A model generated the notes under the pieces. That model ran no database searches and was not told the origin of the DNA. It worked only from the letters and a program-made list of their open reading frames with translations. From Chitinophaga flava (GTDB lineage: Bacteria; Bacteroidota; Bacteroidia; Chitinophagales; Chitinophagaceae): DNA of 64,000 nt. Location: NCBI RefSeq assembly GCF_003308995.1, contig NZ_QFFJ01000001.1:3906001-3970000 (forward strand). The letters run 5' to 3'. This document shows positions 51,552 to 59,983 of the stretch, one piece after another (position 1 is the stretch's first letter; each line of letters starts with the position of its first letter). Made by a program: the position numbers and the translations under genes.

Positions 51552-52133
51552 ATGTCTACGGCTTCCCGCCTTGTATTAATAGGAGGTTCTGCAGGAGGGC
51601 TGCAGGCCATCCTTACGTTGTTGCCCGGCCTGATGCCACAGCTTGCCGCTGCAGTAGTGATTGTATTGCACCGGCAAAATCATTATGATTCTATGCTGAC
51701 AGAGCTGTTATCGGCTAAAACGCAGCTGACTGTTAAGGAAGCTGAAGAAAAAGAAACACTGCTGCCGGGCACCATCTATATCGCGCCGGCAGACTACCAC
51801 CTGTTGCTGGAAACAGACCATACCTTTTCACTGGATTATTCGGAGAAAGTGAATTTCAGCCGTCCCAGCATTGATGTTACATTCTCATCGGCAGCCCTGG
51901 CTTATGGGCGGCAGGTGGCCGCCATCCTGCTTTCCGGGGCTAATACAGACGGTGCAGAAGGACTGATGGATGTACATGACGCCGGTGGTATTACCATCGT
52001 ACAAGATCCCGATACGGCTGCGGTAGATGTAATGCCCAGGCAGGCCATTCTTACTGCCCCTGTAGACCATATCCTGCCTGCCACCGCCATGGCTGCTTTT
52101 ATTAACAGCTTTGCCGGTATGATGGCCAGTTGA
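51552..52133 (+). CDS. cheB: CheB-type protein-glutamate methylesterase, catalytic domain only
   Basis: A 193-residue protein lacking the N-terminal receiver of full CheB. The triad residues are visible: Ser in LIGGSAGGLQA (about 13), His in VIVLHRQNH (about 40) and Asp in SGANTDGAEG (about 136, in place of TGMGxDG). It would remove methyl esters set by the neighbouring CheR-type enzyme, perhaps with the nearby stand-alone receivers replacing its missing regulatory domain. It begins 15 bases after cheR. Confidence 0.88.
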   Translation: MSTASRLVLIGGSAGGLQAILTLLPGLMPQLAAAVVIVLHRQNHYDSMLTELLSAKTQLTVKEAEEKETLLPGTIYIAPADYHLLLETDHTFSLDYSEKVNFSRPSIDVTFSSAALAYGRQVAAILLSGANTDGAEGLMDVHDAGGITIVQDPDTAAVDVMPRQAILTAPVDHILPATAMAAFINSFAGMMAS

Positions 52134-52177
52134 GGTATGGTTATTGAAAAATATACCTTGCGTAATATCTTTAGTGT

Positions 52178-53767
52178 ATGATTCTGATTGTTGACGATAA
52201 GCCAGAGAATATTTTATCCATTAGGAAAACGTTGGAGCTGTATAAGTTTGAAGTGGATACCGCTTTGTCGGGTGAAGAGGCGTTGAGAAAAATACTTAAA
52301 AACAGCTACACGCTGATTATCCTGGACGTGCAAATGCCCAGTATGGATGGCTTTGAGGTGGCAGAAGCTATTTCCGGCTACAGCAAAGCAAAAGACATCC
52401 CTATCATTTTCCTCAGCGCTGTCAACAAAGAAAAACGTTTTATCGTAAAAGGTTACGACTCCGGCGGAATTGATTATCTCACCAAACCTGTAGATCCTGA
52501 TGTATTGTTGATGAAGGTGAAAACTTTTTCCCGGCTGTATCAACAGTCACAGGAACTGAAACAAATACACCAGTCATTACAGGAAGAAGTGGAAGTGCGC
52601 AAACTGGCTCAGGCAGCCCTGAGTGAAAAAGTGAACGAGCTGCATACCACACTGGAAGCATTGCCACAGATAGCCTTCACCGTTACCACAGACGGACAGA
52701 TAGAATATGTCAACCGCAATTGGTACAAGTATGCAGATAATATGCAGCAGCTGCCGGAAACGCTGTCTGGTGGCGATTCCATGCGGCAATGCCTGGAACA
52801 AACGCTTCGCGCTGGCCTGCCGCTTGAAAAGGAAGTATATCTGAAAGACAGAACAGACAACTCCTACCGCTGTCATCTCCTGCGCATCACACCCGTAAAG
52901 GAAGGTCCCGAAATCGTAAAGTGGATTGGTACCTTCACCGATATTGCCCTGCAGAAGCAGGCCAATGAAATACTCGAACTGAAAGTAAAAGAAAGAACGG
53001 AAGAACTGATAGAGATCAACAAATCACTGGAAGCCAGTAACCATGATCTGCAACAATTTGCCTCCGTTGCCTCTCATGACCTGAAGGAGCCGCTCCGCAA
53101 AATCCAGCTGTTTGGTGCTATTGTGCGTGACCGGTTTCTGCAAACAGATCCCAATGCCATGTCCTATATGGAAAGGATCGTAGGCTCTTCCGAACGAATG
53201 GCAAGACTGATCAATGATCTGCTGAATTATTCCCGCCTGTCTGCTGCAAGCATATACGAAATGACAGACCTTAATGTGGTGGTGCAAGAGATTATCAGTG
53301 ATCTGGAACTGGCTATCACAGAAAAGAATGCTGTGGTACATGTGGAAAAATTACCCCATATTGAAGCTGTTCCTGGGCAGATCCGGCAGGTGTTCCAGAA
53401 TATCATCAGTAATGCCCTGAAATTTTCCCATAACGACCGTACACCAGAAATCCATATTTCAGCGGATAGGGTAGCTACCAGTGCGGCAGACAGTGCTGTG
53501 GATGAAAATGGAAACTATTGCCGCATCACCGTCCGCGACAATGGCATCGGCTTCAACGAAAAATACCTGTCCAAGATATTTACTATCTTTCAGCGTCTGC
53601 ATAACGCTGATCTGTACGAAGGCACCGGCATCGGCCTGGCTATCGCCAAAAAAGTAATTGATAAACATCAGGGAATCATCACAGCCACCAGTGTGGAAGG
53701 AGAGGGGACATCCTTTATCATGGTGTTACCGGTAAAACAAACGAAAACGCCCAACATAATCTCATAA
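52178..53767 (+). CDS. Receiver–PAS–histidine kinase
   Basis: A 529-residue cytoplasmic kinase. The N-terminal receiver has DDKPENILSIRK and acceptor Asp50 in LILDVQMPSMDG. A coiled-coil linker is followed by a PAS-like domain (about 155-275, FTVTTDGQIEYVNRNWYKYA), HisKA with His300 (VASHDLKEPLRK) and HATPase (DNGIGF, GTGIGLAI). Receiver-first kinases of this type often take phosphate from an upstream hybrid kinase and pass it on. It starts 44 bases after cheB. A five-gene plus-strand signalling run ends here. Confidence 0.92.
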   Translation: MILIVDDKPENILSIRKTLELYKFEVDTALSGEEALRKILKNSYTLIILDVQMPSMDGFEVAEAISGYSKAKDIPIIFLSAVNKEKRFIVKGYDSGGIDYLTKPVDPDVLLMKVKTFSRLYQQSQELKQIHQSLQEEVEVRKLAQAALSEKVNELHTTLEALPQIAFTVTTDGQIEYVNRNWYKYADNMQQLPETLSGGDSMRQCLEQTLRAGLPLEKEVYLKDRTDNSYRCHLLRITPVKEGPEIVKWIGTFTDIALQKQANEILELKVKERTEELIEINKSLEASNHDLQQFASVASHDLKEPLRKIQLFGAIVRDRFLQTDPNAMSYMERIVGSSERMARLINDLLNYSRLSAASIYEMTDLNVVVQEIISDLELAITEKNAVVHVEKLPHIEAVPGQIRQVFQNIISNALKFSHNDRTPEIHISADRVATSAADSAVDENGNYCRITVRDNGIGFNEKYLSKIFTIFQRLHNADLYEGTGIGLAIAKKVIDKHQGIITATSVEGEGTSFIMVLPVKQTKTPNIIS

Positions 53768-53802
53768 CCCATAACTCTATTTCATTTTAAACCTATACTT
53801 TC

Positions 53803-54930
53803 ATGAAAAGAATTGTATGCATGCTGCTGCTATTGGCAGCCTTTACTACTGCTGTCCAGGCTCAGACTACTTCCCCAACAAGAACCTATTGGACCAATAT
53901 TCAGATTCCCGGTTATACAGATGATGCTACGGGTGTCAATTATCTTATTTTGCATAGATCTTACGACAATGTGCCGATGGATGGTTATTTTGTGATGGGA
54001 AAAATTTCCGCCATTAGAGGGCACATAGGAGCGTGGAACCGTAAATGGACGATCGAAGTAAACACTGCTTCTGCCCACAAGTCCGACCGGGGAAGCCTGA
54101 TCTGTTATAACGAACCTGCCCAGTTGGTGACGTTGAGGTATAATGGCGTTAAATATCTGGCTGTTTCTATTCAAAATAGTTCTACTCTGACAGAGTTTTC
54201 ATTTACTGGATACATACAATATCCAGCGTTTGAAATCGTGAAGGAATCACAGGTATCAGAGGTCGCACTTTTCAGAAGTGGAGATCCTGTTACGATAGCA
54301 GGTAATCTGGTGGTAGATGATAATGGCAGTAAAATCCCCACCGGCGATGATTTGTCCATGAATGCCGTTATTGTCAATACTTCCAAATCGGGAGCAATTA
54401 CTGTTGCTGCCCCTACCACGCAGGAGTCTATATTTGCGGGCCATCATATGACCTTTTTCTCTCCCAATTTTCAGGGTGGCATGGGTATTTCCATCGGACA
54501 GCATAACAGCGGCTTTATACAGGCTTTTTCCAATACCACCGAAAACGGGAGTTTGTTCCTCAATCCCAACGGTGGCGGTGTGGGTATTGGCGTACATGAT
54601 ACCAAAGGTTACCGGTTGGCTGTTGCCGGCAGTATGATTGCTGAAAGGGTAGTGGTGAAGAATTACCAGAACTGGCCGGATTTTGTGTTTGCGAAAAACT
54701 ACCAGCTCCCTTCTTTACAGGAAGTCGAAGCATATGTCAATACACATCAGCATTTGCCGGGTATTCCATCTGCAGCTGCTGTAAAGGAAAAAGGTATTGA
54801 TCTGGAAGAGATGAACAGTAAGTTGTTGCAAAAAGTAGAGGAACTGACGTTGTATCTTATTCAGCTGGACAAGGAGAATAAGGAATTAAAAGCCGAAGTA
54901 AAAGCGATCCGTTCAGCGCTTCAAAAGTGA
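53803..54930 (+). CDS. Secreted protein with C-terminal coiled-coil stalk, unknown function
   Basis: A 375-residue exported protein. It has a signal peptide (MKRIVCMLLLLAAFTTAVQA, 20 residues), a variable β-rich region and, from about 270, the segment GYRLAVAGSMIAERVVVKN…YQLPSLQEVEAYV…QHLPGIPSA. A C-terminal coiled coil follows (MNSKLLQKVEELTLYLIQL). The C-terminal 90 residues recur in many Bacteroidota surface proteins and look like a tail-fibre or intramolecular-chaperone-like stalk, not an enzyme. It lies 35 bases after the kinase gene and may be its partner or just a neighbour. No Por (T9SS) sorting domain is visible. Confidence 0.8.
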   Translation: MKRIVCMLLLLAAFTTAVQAQTTSPTRTYWTNIQIPGYTDDATGVNYLILHRSYDNVPMDGYFVMGKISAIRGHIGAWNRKWTIEVNTASAHKSDRGSLICYNEPAQLVTLRYNGVKYLAVSIQNSSTLTEFSFTGYIQYPAFEIVKESQVSEVALFRSGDPVTIAGNLVVDDNGSKIPTGDDLSMNAVIVNTSKSGAITVAAPTTQESIFAGHHMTFFSPNFQGGMGISIGQHNSGFIQAFSNTTENGSLFLNPNGGGVGIGVHDTKGYRLAVAGSMIAERVVVKNYQNWPDFVFAKNYQLPSLQEVEAYVNTHQHLPGIPSAAAVKEKGIDLEEMNSKLLQKVEELTLYLIQLDKENKELKAEVKAIRSALQK

Positions 54931-54960
54931 CCAAAATAGCCCCGGACTTCAGTCCTGGGG

Positions 54961-55011
54961 CACCCAAATAAAAAAAAACCGCGCATTGCGCGGTTTTTTT
55001 TTATTTGGGTG
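54961..55011. terminator. Bidirectional terminator, 25-bp perfect inverted repeat that reaches the tRNA-Ala 3' end
   Basis: Arms 54961-54985 and 54987-55011 are perfect complements (CACCCAAAT, nine A, CCGCGCA). The GC core sits between A9 and T9, an efficient two-way terminator for the secreted-protein gene and for tRNA-Ala. Its last two bases are also the 3' end of the tRNA. Confidence 0.9.
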
Positions 55012-55082
55012 GAGGATAGCGGGCTCGAACCGCTCACCTCAAACATGCCATGCTTGCGCTCTACCAGATGAGCTAATCCCCC
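55010..55082 (-). tRNA. tRNA-Ala (anticodon GGC)
   Basis: A minus-strand class I tRNA with acceptor GGGGGAT/ATCCTCC (one G-U) and a D arm GCTC…GAGC. The anticodon arm is CAAGC/GTTTG around ATGGCAT (anticodon GGC), and the T arm is AGCGG-TTCGAGC-CCGCT. The discriminator is A and CCA is not encoded. Confidence 0.96.
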
Positions 55083-55106
55083 ATGTCATTTTCCCTTTCG
55101 GGATTG

Positions 55107-55136
55107 CAAAGATATATTATTTTCGTGAATTGCAAA
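55107..55136 (-). promoter_or_regulatory. Promoter of tRNA-Ala
   Basis: On the minus strand TTTG (55136-55133) and TATCTTTG (55114-55107) are 18 bases apart, a full match to the Bacteroidota consensus. The tRNA begins about 20 bases after the expected start point. Confidence 0.75.
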
Positions 55137-55140
55137 TTTT

Positions 55141-55560
55141 TTACACAAAATCTTTAAAAATTCCTTCCACAGTCTCCTTTAATTCCTTTAGCAACAAGGG
55201 TTTTCGTAATAATTTAATGACCAGTGGATTGGCGTTGGTACGGGTAATATCACCATAATCCAGGGAAGAAGATACCATTACGATATGGCATTGCGATTTG
55301 ATTTTCTGCGGATAGGTATCGAATGCCTGTAAAAATTCGAAGCCGTCCATTTCGGGCATCTGAATATCCAGCAGTATGATAGTGGGTGGTATTCTGGGAA
55401 GGGCAATGTTGGAAGATAAGAATTCCAGTGCTTTGTTGGCATTTACAAATGAAAGTACCGTTCTGCTGATTTGTTGAAAGGTGATCAACTTCTCATGCAG
55501 CAATAAATCAATCTCATTGTCATCTATCAATATGACACGCAGGTCAGGTATCGAATTCAT
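55141..55560 (-). CDS. Single-domain response regulator at the end of the signalling operon
   Basis: A 139-residue receiver (start MNSIPDLRVILIDD, ATG 55560). The acidic residues IDDNEIDLLL, acceptor Asp65 in IILLDIQMPEMDG, Ser in MVSSSLDYGD and Lys in LLRKPLLLKEL are all present. There is no output domain. It overlaps the end of the upstream kinase gene by 17 bases, so it is translationally coupled to it and probably its phosphate acceptor. It is the last gene of the five-gene minus-strand operon. Confidence 0.9.
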   Translation of the reverse strand: MNSIPDLRVILIDDNEIDLLLHEKLITFQQISRTVLSFVNANKALEFLSSNIALPRIPPTIILLDIQMPEMDGFEFLQAFDTYPQKIKSQCHIVMVSSSLDYGDITRTNANPLVIKLLRKPLLLKELKETVEGIFKDFV

Positions 55561-56644
55561 TTCTGTTGGGGATGGTAATTTCAAATTGAGTGCCTTCGCC
55601 GTATTTGGACTCTACATTAATAGTACCGCCAATTTTACTTAAGGCTTCTTTCACAATGTATAAACCAATTCCGCTGCCAGGCTTGTTGTTGTTTTTGGAG
55701 CGGAAAAACATTTTAAAGATATTGTTCAGATGCTCAGTGAGGATACCAATACCATTGTCCCGGATAGAGATGGTGGCTTTGTGTGGCTCTACTTTCACAG
55801 AGAGATTGACCATCGGCTCGGCTTCGTCCGGCTTCTGGTATTTAACAGCGTTGGAAATAAGATTGTTTAAAATAACGCTGATCCGGAAGGTGTCGCCCCT
55901 GAATTCGGCCACCTGATCTACCTGGGTATGGAACCGGATAGCGGTATTCTGTGGTTGGAAGGCGGTAATACAGTCATTGAGCAGGGTGGTGAAATCGATT
56001 CTTTCGTATTCTATTTCCAGCCTGGAATTACGGTAGTACTCAATGATTTTCTGGATAAAGCCGTCGAGTTTCAGTACACAGGACTCTACCATGTTGACGT
56101 AGCCATTAGGGTCTACAACTGAATTATCGAGCCTTGAGAGATTGATAATGCCCAATACAGACATCAGCGGGGAACGCAGGTCGTGGGAGGTGGAATAGAT
56201 AAACCGGTTCAGTTCATCATTGGTTTTCTCCAGTTCCGTAATTTTTTCTTTCAGCTGCCTGCGGGTATGATAGATTTCATATGCGTTGTTGATGGTTTTA
56301 TGCAGCTCATTTTCATCCCAGGGTTTTTTGATATAGGAGAAAATATGCCCCTTGTTAATGGCATCAATGATATCATCCACATCAGTATAGCCAGTCAGCA
56401 GAATACGCATGGGATCCGGAAGGGTGTCTTTTATTTCATTGAAGAACTCCACCCCGGTAGATACTGGCATTTTCTGGTCCGCTATGATGACATGTACCAT
56501 GATCTCTTTCAGCAACTGTTTGCCTTCCTGCGCAGAATTGGCCGTATATATCTCATAACTTCTGCGAAAGCTGGCCTTAAATGCATTCAGATTATGGACC
56601 TCATCATCGATATACAGTATTCTAATGCGGTTTTCTTTCATCAA
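55544..56644 (-). CDS. Receiver–histidine kinase
   Basis: A 366-residue cytoplasmic kinase. The N-terminal receiver (YIDDEVHNL, acceptor Asp56 in IIADQKMP, TGYTD, YIKKPWDE) is of the RpfG/HupR-like form with KPW. A coiled coil leads to HisKA with His154 (STSHDLRSPLMSV) and an HATPase with DNGIGI and GSGIGLYI. It has no sensor of its own and is likely driven by the membrane kinase encoded 12 bases upstream, handing phosphate to the receiver encoded downstream. ATG 56641 is an alternative start. Confidence 0.92.
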   Translation of the reverse strand: MMKENRIRILYIDDEVHNLNAFKASFRRSYEIYTANSAQEGKQLLKEIMVHVIIADQKMPVSTGVEFFNEIKDTLPDPMRILLTGYTDVDDIIDAINKGHIFSYIKKPWDENELHKTINNAYEIYHTRRQLKEKITELEKTNDELNRFIYSTSHDLRSPLMSVLGIINLSRLDNSVVDPNGYVNMVESCVLKLDGFIQKIIEYYRNSRLEIEYERIDFTTLLNDCITAFQPQNTAIRFHTQVDQVAEFRGDTFRISVILNNLISNAVKYQKPDEAEPMVNLSVKVEPHKATISIRDNGIGILTEHLNNIFKMFFRSKNNNKPGSGIGLYIVKEALSKIGGTINVESKYGEGTQFEITIPNRNEFDT

Positions 56645-56656
56645 AGGGCGTTATGG

Positions 56657-58831
56657 TTAAGATTGATGATTAACTATGTTAAGAGGTAAATATATAATAA
56701 ATTCTGCTCCTTCTCCCGGGGTGGAATTTACAATGATCTTACCCCTGTGTTTCTCTATAATGCTGAAAACGATGGACAGTCCAAGTCCTGTGCCTTCCCC
56801 TACATCCTTGGTTGTAAAGAACGGGTCGAAGATTTTCTTTTGTACTGCTTCAGACATGCCAATACCAGTGTCTTTGATACAGATGGTGATAAAACCATTT
56901 TCCTGCCCGGTGGTAATGGAGATAGATTCATTATGCTGCTCTTTTTTGCTTTTGATGGCATTGAGAGAATTGGTAAAAACATTCATAAACACCTGGTTGA
57001 CTTTCCCTGCATAACATTCTATTTTAGGCAGCTCCGTATAATTTTTAATGATGCTGACATGGGGAGGAATACCGTTTCTGAGCAATACCAGCGTGGAATC
57101 GATCCCTTCGTGGATATCAATGGATTTTACTTCACTTTCATCGAGTCGGCTGAAAGTACGGAGTCCTTTCACAATTTCGGCAGTCCGTGCAGCGCCGTCT
57201 TCAATGCCTTTGATAAGGGAAGATATTTCTTCGTGTATATAGTCGATATCTATTTCTTTCTTGAACTGTTCGATGGATTTCAGATCCTGGCTGATGTCTG
57301 TACTGCTGGCCAGCTGGTCGTAGCGGGTCAGCAGGTCTTTTAGGTCAGCAATGTCCAGCTTCAGTGGTTTGATGTTGGAGGTGACGAAGTTGATAGGGTT
57401 GTTGATTTCGTGGGCAATACCGGCAGTCAGCTGACCGAGAGATGCCATTTTCTCCTTTTCCACCAGCCTTGTCTGCGTGTCTTTCAGGTTGGTGAGCGCG
57501 ATGTTGAGGTCGCGGTTACTGTTTTGCAGTTCTTCCGTCCTTTCCTGCACTTTGGCTTCCAGGATAATATTCTGTTCTTTTACCAGTTGTTCGTTTTCTT
57601 TGGAGATCTCCAAGGCAATGGCCTGTGAGGCTTCTTTTTCTGCCTTGAAGGTATTGATTTTGTCTGCCAGGGCGAAAGACAGGAGGATGACTTCAATTGC
57701 GGACCCGATCACAATGATATGGCTGGTAAAGATATTATAGGGGATGATGCCCACATCTTTAAGCACAAAACAGATGATGGCCAGAATAAACACGGTCCAT
57801 GCCAGTACAAATATTTTCGCGGTCCTTGAACGTTTGACCGCCTGCATGATGGCAAACAACAGGATAAAACTTACGCCGGTGATAGCCAGAAAATCAATCA
57901 GAGCGTAGGCAATAGAGAAAAATCCTAGCAATGATAACACGATGGTGCTGGAATATACGATTATAAACAGTGTCAGTATGCGATTGGCCCAGGGTGCTTT
58001 TTCCTTTACATGAAGGAAGCTCCGCACAAATATCAGCACTGAGATACCTGAAAGTGCTCCTGCCCACAGTACACTTTGTTCGGTGATATATAGATTTTCA
58101 TGCCAGAAGAAGCGGTAGCCGAATCCGTGAAGGCAGATCTGAGCCAGCCCTACAGAGGCGATATAGAGGATGTAGTAAAAATAACTCCAGTCTTTTACAG
58201 AAAAGAAAATGAAGATATTGTAGAATATCATAACGAGGATGATGCCGATATAGATAGAGAGCAACAGGTCATCGTTGTACAGTTTATTGTAGGTTTCCCG
58301 CGCAGTGCCGATGTATATGGGGATCAGAATGGCTTCGCGGCTTTGGATGCGCACATAAAATGTCTGAGACCCGCCGGAAGGGATGTTGATATTATACACA
58401 AAGTTCTGGTGGTTGACCGGTCTGTTTTTAAAAGGCCGTAGTTCTCCACCGGGGATCACATGGTATTGGTTATGCTGATCAGGGTAGTAGAGGTCGATCA
58501 GGTCCAGTATGGGATAGGTGACATTAAACATCAGCTCCGGCCGGCTGGTATTGTTTCTGACAGTTAACCGCAGCCAGATGGCATCTTTGGTGAGCCCGAA
58601 GTTGGGTATCTGTTTTTGCAGCTTCTGAAAGGCTGCCGAATTCTTAACTTCCTGGAAAGCCATTTCCCCGGCGGGGTCCAGCAGATATTCCAATTGGCCG
58701 TATTCTGCCAGTTGGATGGGATGTTTGGGAGTGATATCGATGGTATCTGCCCAAACAGGTACCCAGTGGACCGTTACTAACAGTAACAGGCATACGAATT
58801 TGCAAAATGCCGGTCTGATCAGAAGTCGCAT
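56657..58831 (-). CDS. 7TMR-DISM sensor histidine kinase
   Basis: A 724-residue membrane receptor kinase. It has a signal peptide (1-28) and a periplasmic DISMED2-type β-sandwich (about 38-175, with DAIWLRLTVRNNT and the FYVRIQSREAILIPIYIG motif) of the sort proposed to bind carbohydrate-like or small ligands. Seven membrane segments (about 185-400) follow, then a coiled coil, a HisKA-type domain with His474 (GIAHEINNPINF, the NtrB/DctB-like form) and an HATPase (DTGIGMS, GEGTGLGLSIV). It is encoded 15 bases after the E1-like gene and 12 bases before the receiver-kinase, in one operon. It is the obvious sensor for whatever the two upstream enzymes make. Confidence 0.93.
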   Translation of the reverse strand: MRLLIRPAFCKFVCLLLLVTVHWVPVWADTIDITPKHPIQLAEYGQLEYLLDPAGEMAFQEVKNSAAFQKLQKQIPNFGLTKDAIWLRLTVRNNTSRPELMFNVTYPILDLIDLYYPDQHNQYHVIPGGELRPFKNRPVNHQNFVYNINIPSGGSQTFYVRIQSREAILIPIYIGTARETYNKLYNDDLLLSIYIGIILVMIFYNIFIFFSVKDWSYFYYILYIASVGLAQICLHGFGYRFFWHENLYITEQSVLWAGALSGISVLIFVRSFLHVKEKAPWANRILTLFIIVYSSTIVLSLLGFFSIAYALIDFLAITGVSFILLFAIMQAVKRSRTAKIFVLAWTVFILAIICFVLKDVGIIPYNIFTSHIIVIGSAIEVILLSFALADKINTFKAEKEASQAIALEISKENEQLVKEQNIILEAKVQERTEELQNSNRDLNIALTNLKDTQTRLVEKEKMASLGQLTAGIAHEINNPINFVTSNIKPLKLDIADLKDLLTRYDQLASSTDISQDLKSIEQFKKEIDIDYIHEEISSLIKGIEDGAARTAEIVKGLRTFSRLDESEVKSIDIHEGIDSTLVLLRNGIPPHVSIIKNYTELPKIECYAGKVNQVFMNVFTNSLNAIKSKKEQHNESISITTGQENGFITICIKDTGIGMSEAVQKKIFDPFFTTKDVGEGTGLGLSIVFSIIEKHRGKIIVNSTPGEGAEFIIYLPLNIVNHQS

Positions 58832-58846
58832 GTCGTTATTATCGGA

Positions 58847-59965
58847 TCATTTTTCTTGGTTAAAAATCAGTTCAAGGTCTACATAATAGCGGCCTGAGGA
58901 AATATCCCCGTTGAGGGCTATTTCCCGGCACACATGGGCGATGGCGGCACCGCCCAGCATAACTGCCGAGGCCAGTTGGGGCCAGGTAGTAATACTTTTG
59001 CCTATTTCTTTCAGGGATTCCTGCATTTTGGTTGACATGGCGCTGATGTTGACGATATTATCAACCAGCTGCATTCTTTCAGGGCCCTGCATATTCCGGA
59101 TTTCTTCTATTGTAAGCTGCTCCGGAATACGTCCATGCAATATAGGTAAATCAGCGTGCAGATCAAATCGTTCTATATCAATCATTCCTCTGTCACTGGT
59201 GTCCATGACTACTGGTATTTGCAGTTCTCTGGCTTTCTGACGACTAAGGATCTTAATGTCCAGGCTGTCACATTCTTCTACCAGAATGTCGAGTTTGCCC
59301 CCTTCGGTAAGGAAAGTGTCGATATTATTGTCGTCGATGCCATTATCATAACAGTGTACCGTCAGAAAAGGATCAATTTCGGCAATTTCCCGCGCCACCA
59401 GTACGGTTTTAAGGATGCCTACATTGTGTATGCCGGTACGGATACGGTTCATATTACTTAGATCAAGCTGATCGAAGTCGGCTATACGAAGTTCTCCGCA
59501 CAGTCTTTCAATAGCCAGTGCCAGTGCTACCGACTGGCCTACAGAGAGGCCGATAACACCGATCTTCCTGGTTTGCAGGGTTTCTCTTTCTGCTTCGGTG
59601 ATCTTATGTTGGTTGCGACTGGTCCGCAGGTATATAAATTCTGCTTCATCCAGAATATGTACCACACGGCAGGACCAGGGATAATAAACCCATACACCAT
59701 AAGCAGCAGGCGTTATACCTCCCAGGTGGGCGGCTATATGTTCAGCGATGGCTGTTTCTGATAATCTTTCTGTTGGATGATGCAGACGGATCAGTTCTGC
59801 CAGTTGGGATTGTATTTCATCAAACACCCGGATAGCGGGGTTTTGCCGGAGCAGCTGAGTGAGGGATTCCAGCTGTGTGGGGTCCTGTATCCTGAAAAAT
59901 TCTACTTCTCTTTCTGTTGCTCGTTGTTTGCTCGTTGTAATAGCATCTACTAGTACGTTGTTCAT
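58847..59965 (-). CDS. ThiF/E1-like protein of the Rv1355c type
   Basis: A 372-residue protein. After an N-terminal domain (about 1-105, VYYPWSCRVVHILDEAEFI) comes an E1/ThiF-type adenylation domain. It has a variant nucleotide loop VIGLSVGQSVALALA, then IADFDQLDLSNMNR (acidic and Arg residues of E1 enzymes), a Lys in GILKTVLVA, and VMDTSDRGMIDIERFDL. The Cys-X-X-Cys zinc pairs of MoeB/ThiF are absent. Mycobacterial Rv1355c-like relatives carry an added nitroreductase domain that is missing here. E1-like enzymes adenylate a carboxyl end; the substrate is unknown. The acyltransferase-like gene ends 18 bases upstream, so the two likely act in one pathway. Confidence 0.85.
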   Translation of the reverse strand: MNNVLVDAITTSKQRATEREVEFFRIQDPTQLESLTQLLRQNPAIRVFDEIQSQLAELIRLHHPTERLSETAIAEHIAAHLGGITPAAYGVWVYYPWSCRVVHILDEAEFIYLRTSRNQHKITEAERETLQTRKIGVIGLSVGQSVALALAIERLCGELRIADFDQLDLSNMNRIRTGIHNVGILKTVLVAREIAEIDPFLTVHCYDNGIDDNNIDTFLTEGGKLDILVEECDSLDIKILSRQKARELQIPVVMDTSDRGMIDIERFDLHADLPILHGRIPEQLTIEEIRNMQGPERMQLVDNIVNISAMSTKMQESLKEIGKSITTWPQLASAVMLGGAAIAHVCREIALNGDISSGRYYVDLELIFNQEK

Positions 59966-59983
59966 TGTTAATATTGTTTATGG

